Origin: Clostridia bacterium | GTDB lineage: Bacteria > Bacillota_A > Clostridia > Oscillospirales > CAG-272 | Direction: 5' to 3' | Assembly (NCBI GenBank): GCA_017462445.1 | Contig: JAFTRB010000138.1 | Location: forward strand, 1 to 6,581 | Length of the DNA: 6,581 nucleotides | Shown: positions 1 through 5,700 of the stretch, piece after piece | How positions within the stretch are numbered: position 1 is the stretch's first letter | How the letters are laid out: each line of letters begins with the position of its first letter | Translations under genes and position numbers: made by a program | The notes under the pieces: model-generated | What the model saw: only the letters and a program-made list of their open reading frames with translations | Database searches by the model: none | Told to the model about the DNA's origin: nothing

Positions 1-482
1 TTACATTCGATATTGATGCAAACGGTATTGTAAATGTAACCGCTCTTGACAAGGGCACCGGCAAGGAGCAGCACATCACCATTACCTCCTCCACTAATAT
101 GTCCAAGGAGGATATCGATAAGGCTGTCCGTGAGGCAGAGCAGTTTGCCGAGGAGGACAAGAAGCAGAAGGAGGCTGTCGAGGCTAAGAACAATGCCGAG
201 AACGCAATCTTCCAGACCGAGAAGACTCTTGGCGAGCTTGGCGACAAGGTGAGCGATGCTGACAAGGCTCCCGTAAACGAGGCGATAGAGAAGCTCCGCG
301 CAACGATTGCCGGCGGCGACACCGAGGCTATCAAGGCGGACACCGAGGCTCTCCAGAAGGCCTTCTACCCCATCGCAGAAAAGCTCTATGCCGCAAGCGG
401 CGCAGAGGGCGCAGCCGGCGCAGGCCCCGAGCAGGGCGATGACGGCGTATACTACGGCACAGACTACGAGGATAAAACCTGA
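1..482 (+). CDS. dnaK: Molecular chaperone DnaK (Hsp70), C-terminal part only (5' end outside the window)
   Basis: This is the last 159 codons of the ATP-dependent cytosolic chaperone Hsp70, which binds exposed hydrophobic peptides and is cycled by DnaJ and GrpE. The frame opens at base 3 and stops with TGA at 480-482. The first residues ([20 protein letters not shown]) are the diagnostic end of the substrate-binding beta-sandwich. Next come SKEDIDK and a charged run of about 100 residues forming the alpha-helical lid, where [13 protein letters not shown] and [10 protein letters not shown] are typical. The nucleotide-binding domain is missing because of the window edge, not because the gene is broken. 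The tail is a flexible Gly/Ala-rich linker ending in acidic residues (GTDYEDKT); the eukaryotic EEVD motif is absent, as expected for bacteria. dnaJ follows 111 bp downstream on the same strand, the usual dnaK-dnaJ order. Identification is secure. Confidence 0.97.
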   Translation, partial: TFDIDANGIVNVTALDKGTGKEQHITITSSTNMSKEDIDKAVREAEQFAEEDKKQKEAVEAKNNAENAIFQTEKTLGELGDKVSDADKAPVNEAIEKLRATIAGGDTEAIKADTEALQKAFYPIAEKLYAASGAEGAAGAGPEQGDDGVYYGTDYEDKT

Positions 483-503
483 TTGATGTAAACAAAAGCT
501 TAC

Positions 504-537
504 GCCACCCCCTGTCAAGCAATTGGCTCGGGGTGGC
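504..537 (+). other. GC-rich hairpin in the dnaK-dnaJ intergenic gap
   Basis: GCCACCCC (504-511) and GGGGTGGC (530-537) form a perfect 8-bp stem around an 18-nt loop that contains the palindrome CAATTG. The stem starts 21 nt after the dnaK stop codon. It is followed by TAAAATGCTG rather than a run of T, so it does not look like a full intrinsic terminator. In a heat-shock operon such a stem could partly attenuate transcription, or act as a processing or stability element giving more dnaK than dnaJ message; that role is inference. The rest of the gap shows no CIRCE repeat and no obvious second promoter. Confidence 0.55.
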
Positions 538-582
538 TAAAATGCTGAATGAGCGCGGGGGCGTGTTGCGTCTTCCGCAGAA

Positions 583-588
583 AGGCGG
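583..588 (+). promoter_or_regulatory. Ribosome binding site of dnaJ (supports the start at 594)
   Basis: AGGCGG lies 5 nt before the ATG at 594 and is a one-mismatch version of AGGAGG. The alternative in-frame ATG at 549 is preceded by GGCTAAAATGCTGA, which has no purine-rich Shine-Dalgarno match. This spacing decides the dnaJ start. Confidence 0.6.
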
Positions 589-593
589 CCAGG

Positions 594-1742
594 ATGGCAG
601 ACAAACGAGATTATTATGAGGTTCTGGGGATTGACAAGGGCGCAAGCCAGGACGAAATAAAGAGAGCCTACCGGGTTCTCGCAAAGAAATATCACCCCGA
701 CCTGAACCCCGGAGATGCCCAGGCAGAGGCGGCCTTCAAGGAGGTTGGCGAGGCATATGAGGTGCTTTCCGACGAGGAGAAGAGGGCGAAGTATGACCAG
801 TACGGTCACGCCGCCTTTGACCCCACCGCCGGTGGCTATGGCGGAGGCTTCGGTGGCTTTGAGGGAGGCTTTGACTTCTCGGATATATTCTCCTTCTTCG
901 GTGGCGGCGGAACAAGCCAGCGCCAGAGGAACACACCGCAGAAGGGTGACAACATTGCCCTGAGAATTAACCTGACCTTTGAGGAGGCTGTTTTCGGCTG
1001 TAAGAAGGAGGTCTCGTTCCAGAGAGTCGAGGCCTGCTCCGAGTGCGGCGGCACAGGCGCAGAGAAGGGAACAAAGCCCGACACCTGCCCCGATTGCCGC
1101 GGAAAGGGCTTTACCGTCGTCCAGCAGCAGACGCTCTTTGGCTACACCCAGTCCCAGCGCACCTGTACCAAGTGCCGCGGAACGGGTAAAATCGTCAAGA
1201 GCCCCTGCAAAAACTGTAACGGTAAGGCAAATGTCAGGATCACAAAGAAGCTTGTTGTATCTGTGCCTGCGGGTATTGATAACGGCGAGAGCTTTGGCGT
1301 TCGCGGACAGGGAAGCGCCGGAAGAAACGGCGGCCCGGCAGGCGACCTGGTAATTCAGGTTCTTGTCAAGAGCCATAAGACACTTGTCCGTGACGGCTAT
1401 GACCTTCGTCTGGAGGTCCCGATCAGCTTTGCCCAGGCGGCTCTCGGCACCGAGCTTGAGATTCCCCTTCTCCAGGACAAGACCGAGAAGCTGACTATTC
1501 CCGAGGGAACAGAGACAGGTACCGAGTTCGTGATCCGAGGCAAGGGCGTACCCTACATTAACAATGTAAAGCGCACGGGAGATGTCAGGGTTACGGTCCG
1601 TGTCGTGACTCCCAAGGGGCTTACCCCCGAGCAGAAAAAGCTGCTCCGCGAGCTGGAGGAGAGCCTTGGCGGCTCTGCAACCGGCGCGCCCAAGGAGGGC
1701 TTCTTCAAGAAGATTTTTGGCGGTGGCAAGACCGAGGAATAA
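594..1742 (+). CDS. dnaJ: Chaperone protein DnaJ (Hsp40, type I)
   Basis: This is the cytosolic co-chaperone that delivers unfolded clients to DnaK and stimulates its ATPase. The 382-aa protein has the full type I layout at normal family length. The J domain covers about 1-70, with the catalytic HPD at 34-36 in YHPDLNPG. A Gly/Phe-rich linker covers about 76-117. The zinc-finger domain covers about 135-217, with four CxxCxGxG-type repeats (Cys pairs 148/151, 165/168, 191/194, 205/208). The C-terminal client-binding beta domains include [12 protein letters not shown] and IRGKGVP. The fourth zinc repeat is slightly degenerate, CKNCNGKA, with Ala for the last Gly, but all eight zinc-binding Cys are present. 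The start is set at 594 because [12 protein letters not shown] matches the conserved DnaJ N-terminus and AGGCGG (583-588) sits 5 nt upstream. An in-frame ATG at 549 would add 15 atypical residues. The gene lies downstream of dnaK and ends at a strong terminator. Confidence 0.98.
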   Translation: MADKRDYYEVLGIDKGASQDEIKRAYRVLAKKYHPDLNPGDAQAEAAFKEVGEAYEVLSDEEKRAKYDQYGHAAFDPTAGGYGGGFGGFEGGFDFSDIFSFFGGGGTSQRQRNTPQKGDNIALRINLTFEEAVFGCKKEVSFQRVEACSECGGTGAEKGTKPDTCPDCRGKGFTVVQQQTLFGYTQSQRTCTKCRGTGKIVKSPCKNCNGKANVRITKKLVVSVPAGIDNGESFGVRGQGSAGRNGGPAGDLVIQVLVKSHKTLVRDGYDLRLEVPISFAQAALGTELEIPLLQDKTEKLTIPEGTETGTEFVIRGKGVPYINNVKRTGDVRVTVRVVTPKGLTPEQKKLLRELEESLGGSATGAPKEGFFKKIFGGGKTEE

Positions 1743-1746
1743 AAAG

Positions 1747-1788
1747 AGCAGAAATAGAGGAGTATCTTCCTTTATTTCTGCTTTTTTT
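1747..1788 (+). terminator. Strong rho-independent terminator after dnaJ, probably bidirectional
   Basis: AGCAGAAATA (1747-1756) pairs perfectly with TATTTCTGCT (1773-1782). The pairing continues inward, with G-U pairs at its two ends, to a TATC tetraloop (1763-1766), giving a stem of about 16 bp. A seven-T run (1782-1788) follows on the plus strand. The stem begins 5 nt after the dnaJ stop codon. On the minus strand the same stem is followed by C and then TTTTT (1746-1741), so it can also end the convergent AraC-family transcript, whose stop codon lies about 58 nt before the stem. Confidence 0.9.
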
Positions 1789-1806
1789 GTTAAAAAAATC
1801 CTGTCC

Positions 1807-1832
1807 TTTATTCGGGGCGGAGCGAGAATAAA
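1807..1832 (-). other. Small inverted repeat downstream of the AraC-family gene
   Basis: TTTATTC (1807-1813) and GAATAAA (1826-1832) form a 7-bp stem with a GC-rich 12-nt loop, just past the end of the minus-strand regulator gene. Read on the minus strand, a seven-T run (complement of A1791-A1797) follows about 9 nt after the stem. The T run is not adjacent to the stem, so this is at best a weak or auxiliary terminator next to the much stronger stem at 1747-1782. Confidence 0.3.
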
Positions 1833-1839
1833 AAACTGT

Positions 1840-2661
1840 TTATTTCTCTCTGTTCTTTGTTCGTCTGTATGTAGCCGGAGTTACGCCGACAATATCTAAG
1901 AAGGCTCGGTGAAAGCTTCTGTCGGAGGAAAATCCGCTCTGCAGCGCGACATCCATTATTGTTAAGTGTTTTTCATTTATAAGCAGGTTTTTTGCATACT
2001 CTATTCGCAGGGAATTGATCAAACGCCTGAAGTTGAAGCCTGCGAGGGCAGAGATGCAGTTGGATACATATTTTGGGCTGTATCCGAGGGCTGCCCCAAC
2101 ACTCTCGAGTGTTACCTCCTCGGTGTAATGCCGTGTCAGATATACAAGTATAGAGGAAAGGGCGTTTTTACCTGTGGAATTGCTAAGGTGGGATACCGTG
2201 TTAAGATATTCGGTATAAATAAGATATATGAGCGAGCTCATATTATGTAAATAAATATTGTCATTTCTTACGCCAAGCTGGCTAAGGCACAGCTCTACAT
2301 AGCCTTTTGCCTCAAGGAAGGCGATAAGCTCTCGGCTTGGCGTGAAGGTTGCTTTTTCTCTCGCCGCATACAGCTCATCCCTGGATATCCTGCCGACAAT
2401 AAAGCTGTCGGATATTACGGCTATATGTATCCTTGAATACTCGGGTGTATTGAAGGAGTGAACGGCGAATGGACTTATGACCGTGAAATCTCCTTTTTTT
2501 GCAAGCTCGGTTTTGCCGTTTACCGTCATTTCAATCTCGCCATCAAGCACCCATACCAGCTCGCAGAACTGATGAATATGGTCGCCATAGCAATATTTTC
2601 CATCGTGTACACCGCTTCTGATTATATGAATGCTGCCGAAATTCGTGCTTTGAACTATCAT
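1840..2661 (-). CDS. AraC/XylS-family transcriptional regulator with N-terminal cupin sensor domain
   Basis: This 273-aa cytoplasmic protein is a DNA-binding regulator. The N-terminal half is an AraC-type cupin ligand-binding domain. HIHQFCELVWVLDGEIEM (28-45) is the typical first strand pair, and KKGDFTVISPFAVHSF (55-70) is the second. The C-terminal ~100 residues hold the two helix-turn-helix motifs. The first is around 183-215 (VTLESVGAALGYSPKYVS). The second is around 233-267 (LTIMDVALQSGFSS, then the hallmark FHRAFLDIVGVTPATYRR). LRIEYAKNLL (218-227) matches the family's conserved linker between the two motifs. Length is normal for a complete one-domain-sensor AraC protein. The start is supported by CGGAGG upstream, with GGAGG 4 nt before the ATG. 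The gene is divergent from the secreted hydrolase at 2791, so that gene is its likely target. Regulators of this build often sense sugars, but the ligand cannot be read from the sequence. Confidence 0.95.
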   Translation of the reverse strand: MIVQSTNFGSIHIIRSGVHDGKYCYGDHIHQFCELVWVLDGEIEMTVNGKTELAKKGDFTVISPFAVHSFNTPEYSRIHIAVISDSFIVGRISRDELYAAREKATFTPSRELIAFLEAKGYVELCLSQLGVRNDNIYLHNMSSLIYLIYTEYLNTVSHLSNSTGKNALSSILVYLTRHYTEEVTLESVGAALGYSPKYVSNCISALAGFNFRRLINSLRIEYAKNLLINEKHLTIMDVALQSGFSSDRSFHRAFLDIVGVTPATYRRTKNREK

Positions 2662-2665
2662 AATT

Positions 2666-2670
2666 CCTCC
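2666..2670 (-). promoter_or_regulatory. Ribosome binding site of the AraC-family gene
   Basis: On the minus strand GGAGG lies 4 nt before the ATG whose A is base 2661. The match to the anti-Shine-Dalgarno is good and confirms this start, although the spacing is slightly short. Confidence 0.75.
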
Positions 2671-2690
2671 GATGTGGACTTTTGTCTGAA

Positions 2691-2719
2691 ATTATATCTC
2701 TTTTTTTCCTATTTGTCAA
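2691..2719 (-). promoter_or_regulatory. Consensus housekeeping (sigma-A type) promoter of the AraC-family gene
   Basis: Read on the minus strand there is TTGACA (complement of 2714-2719), a 17-bp spacer containing an A-tract, and TATAAT (complement of 2691-2696). Both hexamers and the spacer are perfect matches to the sigma-70/sigma-A consensus. Transcription would begin near 2684, giving a leader of about 22 nt to the ATG at 2661. A perfect promoter on a regulatory gene suggests strong expression unless a repressor, possibly the protein itself, holds it down. Confidence 0.85.
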
Positions 2720-2728
2720 GCAGAGATG

Positions 2729-2737
2729 TGTTAAAAT
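2729..2737 (+). promoter_or_regulatory. Candidate extended -10 promoter of the secreted hydrolase gene
   Basis: TGTTAAAAT fits the extended -10 pattern TGnTAtAAT with one mismatch. There is no good -35 hexamer at 16-18 bp; the nearest, TTGTCA at 2713-2718, is only 13 bp away. A weak -35 is what one expects of a promoter that needs an activator such as an AraC-family protein. Transcription would begin near 2744, giving a leader of about 47 nt. The element lies just upstream of the -35 of the divergent promoter, so the two promoters are close to back to back. Confidence 0.4.
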
Positions 2738-2754
2738 TAAATTGTCAGAGCGCA

Positions 2755-2775
2755 TTATTTCGCTTTCGAAAATAA
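2755..2775 (+). other. Small AT-rich hairpin in the leader of the hydrolase gene
   Basis: TTTCG (2758-2762) and CGAAA (2767-2771) pair around a CTTT loop, and the stem extends by three more A-T pairs after a single bulged A. It ends 5 nt before the ribosome binding site. It has no T run and is weak, so it may be incidental or may slightly affect message stability. Confidence 0.25.
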
Positions 2776-2780
2776 AAACC

Positions 2781-2786
2781 GGAGGT
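2781..2786 (+). promoter_or_regulatory. Ribosome binding site of the secreted hydrolase gene
   Basis: GGAGGT lies 4-5 nt before the ATG at 2791 and is a near-perfect Shine-Dalgarno. Together with the signal peptide that begins at this ATG, it fixes the start of the long reading frame. Confidence 0.85.
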
Positions 2787-2790
2787 TTAT

Positions 2791-5700
2791 ATGAAAAAGA
2801 AGGTTTTTTCTAGACTGATTGTATCTCTTTTGCTGCTGATGTTAATAACAGCGCTGTCCGCAACCTTAATAACGGCGAGCGAAGAGGATATAGAAATGGA
2901 GGATATGATGTCTGCAATTTTGTCGGATGAGGAGCTGAGCGGCTATAAGCAGGGTGATACCGTATCGCTGAGCAATGATGGCTACATCGGCATTCCCGTG
3001 GAGCTTACCACCTATTATGATTCTTCCAAGCCGACCAAGTCGGGCTATGATGTTGACGCAACCAATCTTGTTATCTATGTGGTCAACGCTCATTTTGAAA
3101 GAGTCGGTGCCGACACTGATGTGGAAATAATAAAATCCATGCTGGAGCGCGGCTATATAGTCACGGTCGCGGACTACAAGAATAACGGCAGGGCGATATC
3201 TCCCGATCTGGATTTCTCGCTTCAGGCTGTGCGAAATACCGTTCTGACAGGCAAATACTTCACCGATACAACCGTTTTTGCTTCGGGGAGCTATTATAAC
3301 AGCTTTGTCGTTCCCTCGGGCTATGATGTTTCTCTCCACCGTGTTTTCTGGGAGATTGACAAGCATTCGACCGACGGTACGCTTGAAAAGATAGTTGAGT
3401 ATTGGAACAATGACTTCCGTGCTTGGACCAAAAATAAGGATATAGTTATCCCCTGGGTTGATGAAAACGGCAACCGCAAGCAAACGCAGACCGCCCACGA
3501 TGGCACAGCGCCTGTTTGGCTTAATGCCGACGGAAGCGAAAACCCTGACGGCACATACATAAAAATAAAGCACACAAGGGCGGTTGATATTACCGATTGC
3601 GTCAAGCGAGACGGAAGCCCGATAGATTTGAACCTGTATATGCACCTCATCTACCCGACGGGCGCAGCCGAGGTTCCTGTGCTTGCTCTTGTCGGCTCGG
3701 CAGAGCATATTGCCAAGGGTACGGCGAGCGCAGACCGCCCCCAGTTTATCGGAGCTACCCTTCGTGGCTATGCGGCTGTAACCTTTGACCACGGCTGGAC
3801 GCCTATGGCACGCAATGACCACTACGGCTATTTTGACGGCTCAACGCCGGATATGGGCTCGGTCACGGGAAACAACACCACCTACTCCATACAGTTCTAC
3901 AACGAGGTTGAGATCGCCACCGCGGCAATGAGATACATTCGTTATCTCTCGCTCTCAACCGACGAGTTCAATTTCAAGCTTGACGCGATTGGCGCCTACG
4001 GAAACTCCAAGGGTGGCTGGATGCAGTTTTTGGGAGCTGTGGATCCCTATACTGCCTCGGGTGAGCGAAAAATCTTTATCGGTCATCACGGCGAGACCAG
4101 ATACGAAAACGGCAAGACCGAGACGGTCGGTATTATTGACGGGGGAGAGGAGCAGCCCTGGCTCACCTATGACGGCGAGGAGATTGACGGCGGAGCGGAT
4201 TTTGTCTATTGCTCCTGTGGTGGTACCTCCGAGTCCATTCTTCCGGGTCACGCCCCGATGTTCATTTCTTGCCAGCTTAATGACGGCTCCTGCTGGGGCT
4301 CTTCACGTGAGTTTATAATGGCGGCGAGAGCAGCAGATGTCCCTGCAATGTGGGTTGAGGTCAACTTAGGTCACACCTTTGCCTCCGGCCCCGATACCAA
4401 GTTTGGCATTGATGACACCTACTCGAGTTTCTTCAATTTCCTGGGCTATTGGCTTAAGGGCGACCGTGTAAGGGTCGAATATATCTATGCGGATATGACC
4501 TATGGGGGAATGCCCACCTACGCCCCCTTTACGGTAAAGTTCACAGGACCTGTCGGCGAGAGCGAGATTGGGAAAATCATTCTTGCAGCCGATGACGGTA
4601 TTGCCGTTAGTGGACGATGGGAGTCTGCCTTTGGTAACACCGAGTGGACCTTCTACCCCGATTTCCTGAAGAGCAATACCGAGTACACGCTGACCGTTCC
4701 CGCGGGGATCAAGGCGGCAAACGGAGGCACAAGCGAAAACGCAAGCAGTTATAGCGTTACAACCGGATATGAGAGCGCAGATGTGCTTACCCGTGTTACG
4801 GGAAGCAGGGGAACATATATCTCCTTTACCGTTCCTGATAAGTCCGGGATAACCGAGTTTGATGTAAACAAATATTTACTTAGAATAAAGGCGTCAAACA
4901 ATGCTGCCAACAAGCTTGGCATATATTCGGTAAGCGGCTTTGATCAGTCGAGCCCGGATAGCTCCACCGTTGGCGAGGAGCTTGGAGTGGTCTATGTTAA
5001 TGGCGATGGGTACTATGAGGTTGACATCAGTGAATTTATTTCCTCTTACGATGCGGGCGCAACCGTTACCCTTCTTATAAAGGAGGAGAGGACTGTCGGT
5101 AATCCCACCGTGTTCTCCTGGGATGTATCCACCACACGTCCCGGCACGCTCCTTGTATCGAACACCGTTGAGAGCCAAGTTGTCGAGCTTGACGGCAATG
5201 CGGTGCTTGAAATCGGAAAGACCAAGCCCACCGGCACCTATCCGCTCGACCCCTTCTATAACAATCTTTCCTATAATACAATTATAAACTGTACCGCCCT
5301 TGTCAGAAGCGGTAATATGACGGTTGATGACAGCGGCAGGAGGCTGAATATCTCCTTCCGCGTTCTTGATACAACATCTCGCACCCTGCAGATTTATGTC
5401 CTTGACGCAAGCAACAGGGCAAAGGGGATAATCGACCGTGACGGCACGGTATTTAATGTAAGAACCAAGGCTGATGAGTGGGTAGATGTTTCCTTTACCC
5501 TGGATATTTACGATCCCCTGAAGTATGGCGCGGACGGCCTCTTCAATAAGAAGGTATACATCAAGACCTATGGCTTTGGCGAGGAGGTTTACCCCATCTA
5601 CTTCGATGACTTCAAATCGGTCGAGGAGATAACGGCGGTCGATATTTCGCAGGTCAGCCTCGTTTCCACCACCACCGAGCAAAGAAAAAATCCTCTGGAA

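Noticed and set aside
549..593. Upstream in-frame ATG at 549 as the dnaJ start
   Set aside because: The 15 extra residues are not seen in DnaJ proteins, there is no Shine-Dalgarno before it, and ATG 594 gives the conserved N-terminus with a ribosome binding site.
483..593. CIRCE operator (TTAGCACTC-N9-GAGTGCTAA) or a second promoter in the dnaK-dnaJ gap
   Set aside because: No such inverted repeat and no convincing -35/-10 pair is present; only the GC-rich hairpin is found.
537..1376. Long open reading frame (279 codons) on the minus strand across dnaJ
   Set aside because: It lies fully antisense to an unambiguous dnaJ, and its translation is low-complexity (Ala/Leu/Gly rich) with no recognisable domain. 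It arises from the codon bias of dnaJ.
2791..2877. Lipoprotein signal peptide for the secreted hydrolase
   Set aside because: There is no Cys near the predicted cleavage region (residues 20-35), so a lipobox is absent and an ordinary signal peptidase I site is more likely.
2866..3822. Open reading frame of 318 codons on the minus strand over the start of the hydrolase gene
   Set aside because: It is antisense to the signal peptide and hydrolase region, its translation has no recognisable motif, and its end would collide with the divergent promoter arrangement.
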